64,000 bases of DNA, taken from assembly GCF_025154075.1 (NCBI RefSeq), contig NZ_JAOAMU010000007.1, positions 1-64,000 on the forward strand, written 5' to 3'. The notes under the pieces are model-generated. The model did no database searches. It was not told where the DNA came from and saw nothing but the letters and a program-made list of their open reading frames with translations. Below, piece by piece: positions 51,847-60,729 of the stretch. Every line of letters begins with the position of its first letter. The stretch's first letter is position 1. Source of the DNA: Chryseobacterium herbae (lineage in GTDB: Bacteria > Bacteroidota > Bacteroidia > Flavobacteriales > Weeksellaceae). The position numbers were made by a program, and so were the translations under genes.

Positions 51847-54333
51847 CTAAATCAGATACTTCTTCAGTCCCTCCATAATTCCCTGCCAAAGCGTATTAAA
51901 GAAACTTTTATTGGGATCGCGTTTTACATCCACTTCCACATGATTGGGTTCACCTTTTGAATCATTTTTAACAAAAATATTGGCAACAGCACTAAGCAGT
52001 TTTCTCTCCTTACCCGTATTTTTATTTAAAAAGTTAACTTCCATATTGGTATATTTAAAATAAAAGTTACCTCCGATTTCCTTGCTGCTCCCTTTATAAT
52101 CAAATTTCAGATAATGAATCTGCCCATCGAGGCTTACATTAAGATAGGGTCTTACAAATAAGTTGGCATTTTGTACAGAAAGATTTTGAATGGTTCCATT
52201 GATGGCGTAATCATCATTTTTGTTGGCCACATCAAACTGCCAGTGCACATCTGTAGGGGCATCACCAAAAAAGTCAAAATTTGAATCTACTTTCACCAGT
52301 GTCGGTTTCCCTGTCATTTTCGCACTGTTTACATCTCTGATTTTCGCATTAAAATGGGCAAAAGTAAGCTTGCCGGGGATTTTTGCTTTTTCTGCAACCT
52401 CTTCATAGGTAAGGTGTGAGTTTTTGATATCAATCTGTCTGATATAAAGTGGGAATTTCACATCCCGAAGCTTTTTGCTGAACATATATCTTACACCGAT
52501 ATCATCAGGCGGCGCAAGATCATGATAGATATTACAGTCGATGCCGTCAAAAATAATCTGATCCAGGTCTATACTAGTTTTTGATCCTAGTTTTGAATTT
52601 TTATCAGTGATCATCACAGATTTTGCCTTTATCGTATACAGATCCTCTTCAACGGCGATTAAACGGTTAAATTGGGATCTTGAATATTTAGGAAGGAACG
52701 CAAAGTTGTTAAGAATTGTCTCTTTTCCTGTATTTTTGATCTGATCCACTTTCAGATGATAGTATTTTCCGGCATCAACATCGATTTTTCTGGCTGTAAT
52801 AAGCTGGCTTTTACTATGAAAAGGGATGGATTCTTTCAGGATGTCCTTATTGGTCGTGACTGATTGAAGCTGTACATTAAAATTCTCAACCTTCATTTTA
52901 TCCTGACCCGCTTTTTTCTGAACAAAAGTACCGTCTATGATATGAAGCGCTCCCAGATTGGCCAGCAGATCCGGTGCGGCAGTATTGCTTTTTTTAGTAA
53001 CCTTCGGTTTATGAGTGGCAGCAATGATTTCTACATGGGGCCGATACACATTAATTTTTCCAAGTTGGAGCTGAAGCTGCTGTCCTGCAAATTTTGAGGT
53101 GTTATTCAGGATTTCAACTTTCTCGGTTTTAATGTTGAAAACGTCTTTCACAGCGCTTTTTCCAAGGGCTGTAAACGCGATATCATTAATGAAAATATTA
53201 GAATCATTTGAGGTGATTTTTTTAATGTTCACCGCCTGCAGAGGATCGGTTTTGAAATAGATGTTTTCAAACTCAATATTGTGGGTGGAAAAAGCAAAAG
53301 GAATTTTCTCTTTCACTGTTTTTTTATCGAAAACAATATCCTTCAGATTCAGATGGAAATTATCCACAGAAGCGACTTTTGTTTTATCCCTTTGCTGAAT
53401 AAGAACGGAACCTTGCCCAAAATCAAGATTTTTGATACCGATCTTCAGGTTGATTTCTTTAGGATTTTCTTTGACCTCTTTTTTATGGGTTGAAGTAACG
53501 GTCAGTTGAGGTTTTACAAATTTTGCATTTTCAATAATCAGAGAATCTTTATTAACCGTGAAATTGTCTGCTGCTAGCTGATTGATTTTCAGGTCAAATA
53601 CATTTTTAGCGTTGTAGAGTGCGGGACTTTCAATAGGTTTCAGATGGAATTCGGAAATATGAAGCTGCTTATTTTTTGCATCAATTTTTGTGGCAGAGAT
53701 CTGATAAAAATCGTTTACGGTGATCAGTACATCATGGGCATCAACCTTAAAATTTTTAAACTCAACGGGGATTTTTGATGCATTTTCGCTCAGTTTAATT
53801 TCCGTAAGATTAATATTTATATTTTTTCCTGTAGCGAGATCTTTTTTGTTATTGTCCTTCACAGAAATATTTCCGTTGGTCACCAGAATATTTTCAATTC
53901 CAAAATTGATCTTCTTTTGGGGTGATTTTTTTTTCTCCTTTGATTTTCCCAGCACGACTTTTACATCAGGATCAATCAGCTGCACTTCTTTAATATGATA
54001 AGATTTGTTGAATAGGGCCTTCCAGATCCCAACATTCTGTATGCGGAGACTTTTAATATTTCCGTTAATCTGAGTGACAGTAGGATCTTTTGTCTGTTTA
54101 GTGGTAATGTTTATGGAGTTCGCCGAAATATCACCTTTAAAAAGATTAAGATTGAAATCTTTAAGACGGATTTGATACGGTGTTTTTTCATTCACCAGTT
54201 CCGGCAATTTATTCTTGAGATACACATTCAGAGCAAATGGAAAAATAAGCCCTAAAACAAGCAAAGCCCCAATGATGATTAATACGACTCTCTTTCTTCT
54301 TCCGGTTTTTTTCGAAATTATTTTTTTTTCCAT
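51847..54333 (-). CDS. AsmA/DUF748-like envelope protein
   Basis: An 828-residue protein with a basic N-terminus and one membrane anchor (VVLIIIGALLVLGLIFPFAL, about 15-34), followed by a very long beta-rich periplasmic part with repeated short strands such as DFNLNLFKGDISANSINI, IKEVQLIDPDVKVVL and PLYIRQIDIKNSHLTYEEV. This is the repeating-strand layout of AsmA/DUF748 proteins, which are linked to lipid transport and outer-membrane homeostasis. It ends in an amphipathic segment (FNTLWQGIMEGLKKYLI). Monocistronic; the octamer array follows its stop. Confidence 0.8.
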   Translation of the reverse strand: MEKKIISKKTGRRKRVVLIIIGALLVLGLIFPFALNVYLKNKLPELVNEKTPYQIRLKDFNLNLFKGDISANSINITTKQTKDPTVTQINGNIKSLRIQNVGIWKALFNKSYHIKEVQLIDPDVKVVLGKSKEKKKSPQKKINFGIENILVTNGNISVKDNNKKDLATGKNININLTEIKLSENASKIPVEFKNFKVDAHDVLITVNDFYQISATKIDAKNKQLHISEFHLKPIESPALYNAKNVFDLKINQLAADNFTVNKDSLIIENAKFVKPQLTVTSTHKKEVKENPKEINLKIGIKNLDFGQGSVLIQQRDKTKVASVDNFHLNLKDIVFDKKTVKEKIPFAFSTHNIEFENIYFKTDPLQAVNIKKITSNDSNIFINDIAFTALGKSAVKDVFNIKTEKVEILNNTSKFAGQQLQLQLGKINVYRPHVEIIAATHKPKVTKKSNTAAPDLLANLGALHIIDGTFVQKKAGQDKMKVENFNVQLQSVTTNKDILKESIPFHSKSQLITARKIDVDAGKYYHLKVDQIKNTGKETILNNFAFLPKYSRSQFNRLIAVEEDLYTIKAKSVMITDKNSKLGSKTSIDLDQIIFDGIDCNIYHDLAPPDDIGVRYMFSKKLRDVKFPLYIRQIDIKNSHLTYEEVAEKAKIPGKLTFAHFNAKIRDVNSAKMTGKPTLVKVDSNFDFFGDAPTDVHWQFDVANKNDDYAINGTIQNLSVQNANLFVRPYLNVSLDGQIHYLKFDYKGSSKEIGGNFYFKYTNMEVNFLNKNTGKERKLLSAVANIFVKNDSKGEPNHVEVDVKRDPNKSFFNTLWQGIMEGLKKYLI

Positions 54334-54967
54334 TGTATTGTTTTTATGGGTGTTTATTTCTTAGGCAAGGAAGTCGGAAGCTGCTAGAGGGAACTTATTG
54401 AGGTCAATTCCTGCTTCAAGTTCCTTGATCCTGATTCTTTAATCCAAGCTAAGCTTAAATTACTTTCCAATCCTGTTCCAATGTACACTATAATTCAAAT
54501 TATTTTACAAATTCGGCCGATTAAACTTTTTATGTATATGAAAGTGGAATTGAAATGTGGTACTAAAAAGCGAAAGATCTGGATATCTGGAGAAATGGAA
54601 TCTTTATTTTTTATCGCAAAGTTCGATCTTAATGCTGCGTATTTAAAGTTAAGCAAAGAGAGAATCAATCACACTGATTTGATGAAGCGGTCGTTTTATC
54701 GGTGAGTTTCATTAACGACGTAAAATAAAACATCAGAAATTTTAGGGCTTTAATTTATTCTAAAAATCGTATTTCGGAAATAAGTGAAACGCCTTTGTTT
54801 ATCTTATTTTAAAGTGATCAAAATCAATTATTTGTTTTTCTTTGCGTTAAAATAAATATTTACAAAGGCTTAAAACCCAGTCAAAAAAACAGATTAATAA
54901 AAAAAAGACTCAGATTATAAAATCTAAGCCTTCTATTTAAACGATACTTTTTGCTCTGTCGATTGCG
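54334..54967. other. Gene-free stretch holding repeat K4
   Basis: No real gene is seen. The 74-codon plus-strand frame here overlaps the K-family repeat and has no coding support. Near 54896-54940 there is a weak, mismatched stem that could end the leftward VOC gene. Confidence 0.5.
54612..54690. repeat. ~80-bp dispersed repeat, copy K4
   Basis: TATCGCAAAG ... AGCAAAGAGAGAATCAATCA ... GATTTGATGAAGCGG, matching K1-K3 elsewhere in the window. Confidence 0.7.
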
Positions 54968-55381
54968 TTATTCCTGCTTCGTTGCAAATTTTTCTACCGA
55001 TTCTTTTGTGATGGGAGCAAAGAAATTGACCAGGTTGCCATCAGGATCCCTGAACAGCATCGATTTGTTACCCCACGGCATGGTTGTCGGTTCCTGTACG
55101 ATATAAGGAGACAGGACGTTTTTTAAGCGGTCAAATTCCTGATCTACGTCATCTACTAAAAATTCTATAATCGCACTACGGTTTTGAGCAGCCTGTGCCA
55201 CACTTTCCCCACCAAAAAACTGCAGTGTCCTTGTGCTTCCGATCGCAAGGGTTGTGGTTGATGTTTTCAGTTCAGCAAAATCGGGGGTGTACTGTATGGC
55301 GGTAATGCCAGTGATCTGCTCGTAAAATTTCACAAGGCTTTCGGTATTGGCCGTGATAATTCGTATGGATACTAAATTCAT
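54968..55381 (-). CDS. VOC family (glyoxalase-like) protein
   Basis: A 137-residue protein with two beta-alpha-beta-beta-beta halves of the vicinal oxygen chelate fold: IRIITANTESLVKFYEQITG at the start, IIEFLVDDVDQEFDRLKN for the second half, and the end motif MLFRDPDGNLVNFFAP. This group covers glyoxalases, dioxygenases and antibiotic-binding proteins; it cannot be narrowed further. Monocistronic. Confidence 0.88.
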   Translation of the reverse strand: MNLVSIRIITANTESLVKFYEQITGITAIQYTPDFAELKTSTTTLAIGSTRTLQFFGGESVAQAAQNRSAIIEFLVDDVDQEFDRLKNVLSPYIVQEPTTMPWGNKSMLFRDPDGNLVNFFAPITKESVEKFATKQE

Positions 55382-55907
55382 TTTTTGAATATTTTAAATT
55401 ATTCAACAAAAATAGGGTGGAGGTGTGACAAGAGGGTGTCAGTAGAAAATAACATCTTTATTTTTTTTACCTAAATATTCACCCGGATAAACGGATCGTT
55501 TTAGAAAAAAAGTGTTTCGTATGCCTCAAAAATATGATCATGTATTAAAAGAAAGATTCCGGAAAATAAAAACAGCACCATTAGGGTTCTAATGCTGCTG
55601 CTTACATTGCGTGTTTTTACCTTAGTAAATTGGTTCGAAATTGTCTTTATGTTACGGGTACAACCACATTTTCGCTATTTCAAAATCTCATTTCTCAATG
55701 GCTTCATTCAATGGTCATGGATGAAGCATTCTTAAACTGAGAGTGCCATTTAACGATAGGATCATTCAGTTTTACTTGATTCACTTTGCAGCAGTTGGGA
55801 TTGATGCTGTAAAAGTGATACTGACTGATCCTGCTCGAAATTTGGAATTCAGATCGTTATTTTTTTAGTAATCAGCATGGGTACAACCTTCGGAACCGGA
55901 ATAAAAG
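55382..55907. other. Gene-free stretch
   Basis: Contains a hairpin (AGCA-CATTAG / CTAATG-TGCT, 55573-55600) followed on the minus strand by a T-run, resembling a terminator of a gene that is no longer there. No coding frame is seen. Confidence 0.4.
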
Positions 55908-56075
55908 ATGGAATCTTTAAAAGAAACCGCTATACTTTCCATAAACATTTATCCAGGGATAAATGACAGGAGTAAGGATCTTGCTCTCCTTGCACCTGAA
56001 GGCTGTTTCGTACTGACCTACGCAAATAATGCGATCGGAATTGTCTTTAGTTTTTTCAACTTAATAAGTGTTTAA
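55908..56075 (+). CDS. Doubtful 55-aa ORF or gene remnant
   Basis: ATG at 55908 to TAA at 56073-56075. The peptide begins MESLKETAILSINIYPGIND and continues with protein-like composition (LALLAPEGCFVLTYANNAIG). There is no family match by eye and no recognisable promoter; it may be the remains of a larger gene. Confidence 0.3.
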   Translation: MESLKETAILSINIYPGINDRSKDLALLAPEGCFVLTYANNAIGIVFSFFNLISV

Positions 56076-56117
56076 AATATATATAGAATGGCTTAGTTTG
56101 TGCAAATATACAAAATA

Positions 56118-56135
56118 AGACACTACGTAGTGTCT
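56118..56135 (+). promoter_or_regulatory. Perfect 18-bp palindrome, likely TetR operator
   Basis: AGACACTACGTAGTGTCT is perfectly self-complementary and lies 46 bases before the TetR-family start codon, the classic place for autorepression. Confidence 0.75.
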
Positions 56136-56181
56136 AAAATAATAAAAAATTTCATAAACTTGTATCATCGAATGTTTAATC

Positions 56182-56811
56182 ATGGAAAGAAAATCAGCAG
56201 CAGGCAGTATCCGAAACAAGGAACGCAGTAAAAAGAAATTTTTGGATGCGGTTGGAAAAATCCTGAAAACAAAAGGATACGCGGGACTCAAGGTTAATGA
56301 TATCGCCACCGTTGCCGGAGTAGATAAAAAAATGATCTATACCTATTTTGGCGGAATGAATGGTCTGATTGACGAATACATCAGATCCCAGGATTATTGG
56401 AGTAATGTGACGACTGAAAAAATGATGCCTGATTTAGAAAGCGGAGGGAGATTATTTACGGAAGCCATGTTACTGGAACAGTATGATTATGTATTTAAAA
56501 ATAAGGAACTGCAGAAACTGTTAATTTGGCGCTTATCTGAACCCAGAAAAGCATTACACAACATGACCAATGCACAGGAGGAAAACGGAGAAAGTCTTTT
56601 TAAATTCATTATCGAGCCTCATTTTGGAGAAAAGACCCAGGATTTCCGTGCCATAACGGCTATTGTCATTTCAGGACTTTATTATCTTAATATGTATTCT
56701 GCTTTAAATGGCAGTGTTTTTTGTGGGATAGACCTCAGTACGGATGAGGGTCGCGAGAAAATTAAGAAAGCGGTATCTTTCTTGGTGGATCAGACGTATG
56801 AGAATCTGTAA
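56182..56811 (+). CDS. TetR/AcrR family transcriptional regulator
   Basis: A 209-residue regulator. The N-terminal HTH (about 15-62) has the usual pattern: FLDAVGKILKTKGYAGLKVN, DIATVAGVDKKMIYTYFGG. A helical ligand-binding domain follows, ending AVSFLVDQTYENL. No efflux or enzyme gene lies in the same operon; the convergent gene is hypothetical. The palindrome at 56118-56135 is likely its operator, so autorepression is expected; the ligand is unknown. Confidence 0.93.
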   Translation: MERKSAAGSIRNKERSKKKFLDAVGKILKTKGYAGLKVNDIATVAGVDKKMIYTYFGGMNGLIDEYIRSQDYWSNVTTEKMMPDLESGGRLFTEAMLLEQYDYVFKNKELQKLLIWRLSEPRKALHNMTNAQEENGESLFKFIIEPHFGEKTQDFRAITAIVISGLYYLNMYSALNGSVFCGIDLSTDEGREKIKKAVSFLVDQTYENL

Positions 56812-56818
56812 TATTTGT

Positions 56819-57286
56819 TTAAAGCAATGGTGATTCGTAGAGCCATTCCACAAATGTTTCAGTTCCATCGATTTTTCCTCTGAATGAACCTTTTGCTTTC
56901 ATCGTTGGAGAATTAGCACTTAAGTAATCATTAAAAACAAGCTGATTTTGGTAATTCTGTTCGGCTTTGGTACATTCTTCAGAATTTAGGTCTATACTTG
57001 ATAAATTTTCAAAAGATTTATTTTTTCTCTGGTCTGCATATTCAGAGGGGTGGGTGATTTTTGTCTCTTTAGCTGTTGCTAGCCAGTAAAGCCAGTACAT
57101 CCAGATTTCTTGACCCAGTAGCAAAATATTTTCAGGTAATAAGGTGAGAAGATACTCATCTGTCCAATCGTTTTGATCTTCTGAGAAAATATTTACAAAA
57201 TAACAGGGTTTCCCATTAAAGTCTGCCATGCCTTCAATAACAGTCATGTCCCAGTAATTATCAATGCTATATACTTTTTCTTTCAT
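56819..57286 (-). CDS. Hypothetical protein
   Basis: A 155-residue acidic, Trp/Tyr-rich soluble protein (start ATG at 57286; a GTG one codon earlier is possible). It begins MKEKVYSIDNYWDMTVIEGM and ends TETFVEWLYESPLL. The acidic, aromatic character resembles immunity-type proteins, but no toxin is adjacent and no family is recognised. Its stop lies 7 bases from that of the TetR gene, tail to tail. Confidence 0.6.
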   Translation of the reverse strand: MKEKVYSIDNYWDMTVIEGMADFNGKPCYFVNIFSEDQNDWTDEYLLTLLPENILLLGQEIWMYWLYWLATAKETKITHPSEYADQRKNKSFENLSSIDLNSEECTKAEQNYQNQLVFNDYLSANSPTMKAKGSFRGKIDGTETFVEWLYESPLL

Positions 57287-57468
57287 CACTAAAGGTTAAA
57301 TTTTAAGCTGGTCATATGGAGCTATTTGAGCGTATAATAGCTTCATATTAAGCATTCTATTTTTTATAAATATAGCTACAAAATATAAATCCACGGCATT
57401 TAAAAACACCGTGGAAATTTTTTAATAAAACGATAAGCAGCTATCTGCTCCTCATTTTTAAAGTAATT

Positions 57469-59004
57469 CTATCCTTTATGATAAGGACATCCCGAAGCCG
57501 CATTGGCTGTTTCAACAGCGTCGCCTGCAGTGGTAGGTTTACAGTCAAAGAACTGCTCTTCTATCACACGTCTTTGGTCTTCAGGGATATCTTCTAATTT
57601 ACGAAGTGTATTGACCTGGATGTGGGGCCAGCTTGTCGTTCCACCATCATTTCCGAAATCAAATTCGAAAAATACAATTTGCTCATATTGCAGCTGAAGA
57701 ATTTCTTTTCCATCTTCAATCACGGTTTCGATCCACAGACGGAAATCCACTTCAACGGTAGGAACAAAACGGTTGACAAACGGAACATTTAAAATTCCTC
57801 CCTGAGCACCGGTCTTCATTTTTGAGGACATCTGAACAAGGACGTAGTTGGTCACATTTTGTCCGCTTAAAGTATCTCTAAGACGTAAATCCGGTCGTAC
57901 GGAATATGGATATAAATCATTGGCAAGGATTCGTTGTGTGTAAATTTTATTGGAACCTTTGTCATTGTGATCATTTAGTTTTTCATGAACCCACGCTGGT
58001 GCCGGCTGATCCAGATCGATGGGGTGTGTAGCACTTGCACCCGCTCCGCCCATGGTTTGTGAAATCGCAAGATGATCAGTCTGCCAGGCAGCATTGCCGT
58101 ATGGGAACTTTGGAGAACCATTGATTAAGTAATTGTTACCGTCCGGTGCAATATCTCCCAGTAAAGTAATGGTGCTGCCATGAGGAATAACACCGCTTCT
58201 TGAAATAGAGTAGTCAGGAATAAAATAAGGACCTTTTATACCGTCTCCCGGCTTGAGTTCCTGAGCAGGAATAATCTCATAATATTCCTGTCCCGGTTGC
58301 AGTTCACTTAAAAGGATATACTTTTTATGATTCTCATCTGCAGATATCTGAACCAAAGGCTCATCTCTGTATTCTCCAGTATATCCGTAATTTTTAAAGT
58401 CCTCGTCAGAAAATGCGTGAATACCACGGTCTTTCTCAATCGATTCTTTGGTAGCAGCATGATTGTAGACATCACTCAGCCATAAATACATTCCGTTTTC
58501 CTCATGAATAGAGGCATACTGTAAATCCGGTTTTCCTGCATCTTTATTGACACTTTTAATGGTCTGCTCATATTTTACAGCTCCACAGAATAACTCACTG
58601 GCGCCACCACGGTTACGGACACCGCCGGGAACCAGAGAAAATGTCAGCTTTTCGATATATTCTTCACAGTCGAAGCTGAATTTTCCGGGAATCGTTCCGG
58701 AATTCGTGCCGGGTGAAGGCATAATCGTTGTATGGATTCCGCCTGCCAATGATGGTTTCCCTATATTTTGATTGTAATTGGCGTTATAGCTTACCCATGT
58801 GCCATCCAGCGCTGCCAGCACTCCATAATCCACATTGTTGGCTATTTCCTGCAGGTTTTCTTCCTTAAAAGGCAAGACAGGATCATCGATGAGAAGTTTG
58901 GAGTATCCGTCCATCACTTGTGCCAGACTACCCTGGTTGTCACCTGAACTCTTGCGGAGTAATTCACTTCCTTTTTCAGAACTTTCTTTTTTACGTTTAA
59001 GCAT
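57469..59004 (-). CDS. Large uncharacterised protein, possible heme-binding/peroxidase-type
   Basis: A 511-residue protein without signal peptide or membrane segment. Near the start GVLAALDGTWVSYNANYNQN and KFSFDCEEYIEKLTFSLVPG resemble a nitrobindin/lipocalin-like barrel strand pattern. The middle has PHGSTITLLGDIAPDGNNY and a Trp/His-rich AAWQTDHLAISQTMGGAGAS. The protein ends ASGCPYHKG, a CP motif of the kind used for heme ligation or regulation. I recall similar Bacteroidota proteins annotated as heme-binding or peroxidase-type, but this is not certain. Monocistronic. Confidence 0.55.
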   Translation of the reverse strand: MLKRKKESSEKGSELLRKSSGDNQGSLAQVMDGYSKLLIDDPVLPFKEENLQEIANNVDYGVLAALDGTWVSYNANYNQNIGKPSLAGGIHTTIMPSPGTNSGTIPGKFSFDCEEYIEKLTFSLVPGGVRNRGGASELFCGAVKYEQTIKSVNKDAGKPDLQYASIHEENGMYLWLSDVYNHAATKESIEKDRGIHAFSDEDFKNYGYTGEYRDEPLVQISADENHKKYILLSELQPGQEYYEIIPAQELKPGDGIKGPYFIPDYSISRSGVIPHGSTITLLGDIAPDGNNYLINGSPKFPYGNAAWQTDHLAISQTMGGAGASATHPIDLDQPAPAWVHEKLNDHNDKGSNKIYTQRILANDLYPYSVRPDLRLRDTLSGQNVTNYVLVQMSSKMKTGAQGGILNVPFVNRFVPTVEVDFRLWIETVIEDGKEILQLQYEQIVFFEFDFGNDGGTTSWPHIQVNTLRKLEDIPEDQRRVIEEQFFDCKPTTAGDAVETANAASGCPYHKG

Positions 59005-59659
59005 GATATATCGTTTTTATGGTTATTAATAAATGGGTTCGAAAATTGGATCCGGTAAGCATTTTTGAGGCAGAGGCAGACACGTCGAAATAATAATCGT
59101 CGTTGTTGATTATACTCATCATAATCATTTCGTTAAAACTTGAAGGTTTAAGTATCTTCAGTGTTTCATCACGGAGAAGTAATTATACCGGGAGAGCTGT
59201 ACCTGTCAGACTTTTCGGGATACCGTTTTAGAATCCATCTCCTTTTTCAGAAATGGCTGATTGTTTTCTAAGCGATCCATAATTTTCAGTTTTTGTTTAC
59301 TCAAAATTACTCAGAATGTGGTACATGTCATTCAGTATTTCTACTTAATTTAAATTTGAATATGTTGAAATATTTTAAAAAAAAGCTATTGTTTGAAGTG
59401 ATTTTGGCGCTTTTTGTTTTCACATAATTTAGAATTATTTTAAATAGAAGAACTTGGATTTGGAATATGTTTCTTCAGTTTTCCTTTGTTTAGATGAACT
59501 ATTCTCTGCATTAGCTATTCAAAAATGACACATTGAATTGCCATTAAACAAAAAAGAGAAAACGTAAATTACATTTTCTCTTTTTTGGGTGTCAATTTAT
59601 TTCAGGTTTACAGCCAATAGAAGATTGGTTTTGTATCAGACTGTCATGTTAATCCGTGG
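59005..59659. other. Gene-free stretch
   Basis: No coding frame with protein-like composition is seen on either strand; the only structure is the terminator at 59550-59586. Confidence 0.5.
59550..59586. terminator. Hairpin terminator
   Basis: AAAAGAGAAAA / TTTTCTCTTTT with an 11-nt loop and Ts on both strands, placed to end the leftward O-acetylation operon. Confidence 0.75.
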
Positions 59660-60724
59660 CTATTGTCCATTATTTTTAATGCGAAGTAAAATTTCATCTG
59701 CCATTATTTTGTTTGCCTTGGGAGTCCAGTGGGTGTCATCATAATAGTAAATATCCTTTATTCCGCTGTTTATTTTCTCAGTTAATATTTTTTTACTTTC
59801 TATATAGATGTATTTTTTCTCCTGTTTTTGCATAAGTGAGAAAAACACTGGGTTTATCAGATCATTTTTATCTTTAATAAAGTTATAGTAAAGGTCATAC
59901 TTATCCGGTGCTATCAAAACAATAAGTTTAATATTTTTTTTGCTCAGTTTATCACTTAAGGTATTTAAAGCATGATTGAGAAGCTGTATGCTGCCTTCGT
60001 TGTTGTTCGCCGTTAAAGCATTGTAATCATCATCGTAAAACAATAATCGATTGCTACCATTGGAAAAAAGCTGGTCGTTTGTCATAGGATAGCTATAGAC
60101 ATTTTTTATATGCTTTTTACCTGAAAGAAAAGCTCCTGCATTCAGTAGAAATGACAGAGATTGGTTTGAAAAGAAAGTGTGACTGGGTCCTTTTTGCTCT
60201 TCCTTTGCCCCGTGTACCGCTGTTTTCTTCTGGTTTAATTCCTTATTTATTTCGGTTAATGTAGTCTTTTCAATAGGTGCGGTGGGTAAAACTCTTTCAA
60301 CAATTTCTCTTTCAACACTTTCCAGGACTACATATTCTATTTTATATTCATCAAAAAAGCCATCATCAACAAACTCCGACAAAGTTTGAAAAGGATTTTT
60401 GGAAAAGTGTCTGTCGATATGCAATGTTGATGCTTCCTGGGCAATATAATTGTTGTATCCAAGGGGACCAAATTCTGAAAAAGAATCTCCTATCGTTAAT
60501 ACTTTAAATGATTTATTTTGAGGGTTCTCCGAAAGAGTCACATATTTTTTTTCAGGAGCCGTTATTTCTTTATCCAGATTCTTTCTATAATTTGGATAAA
60601 GGTCAGGAATATAGGCTAATCTCAATAAATCTCCTTTGTGCAGTGGATAAAAAGCTACTGAAATGAAAAATATAATAAAATAAGGTATAACGAATTTTGC
60701 TACACTGTAAATCAACTGTTTCAT
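59660..60724 (-). CDS. AlgJ/DltD-like SGNH-fold O-acetylation partner
   Basis: A 354-residue protein with one N-terminal membrane segment (FVIPYFIIFFISVAFYPL) and a periplasmic SGNH-like domain. The block I Ser is in VLTIGDSFSEFGPLGYNNY, and the end motif YYDDTHWTPKANKIMADEIL carries the Asp-x-x-His pair. It starts 5 bases after the MBOAT gene's stop, and such pairs transfer acetyl groups from the membrane to extracellular polysaccharide (AlgI/AlgJ and relatives). The polysaccharide here is unknown; no biosynthesis genes are within view. Confidence 0.82.
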   Translation of the reverse strand: MKQLIYSVAKFVIPYFIIFFISVAFYPLHKGDLLRLAYIPDLYPNYRKNLDKEITAPEKKYVTLSENPQNKSFKVLTIGDSFSEFGPLGYNNYIAQEASTLHIDRHFSKNPFQTLSEFVDDGFFDEYKIEYVVLESVEREIVERVLPTAPIEKTTLTEINKELNQKKTAVHGAKEEQKGPSHTFFSNQSLSFLLNAGAFLSGKKHIKNVYSYPMTNDQLFSNGSNRLLFYDDDYNALTANNNEGSIQLLNHALNTLSDKLSKKNIKLIVLIAPDKYDLYYNFIKDKNDLINPVFFSLMQKQEKKYIYIESKKILTEKINSGIKDIYYYDDTHWTPKANKIMADEILLRIKNNGQ

Positions 60725-60729
60725 AACTT

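Noticed and set aside
54481..54705. 74-codon plus-strand frame
   Set aside because: It overlaps the K4 repeat, has no family resemblance and no ribosome site.
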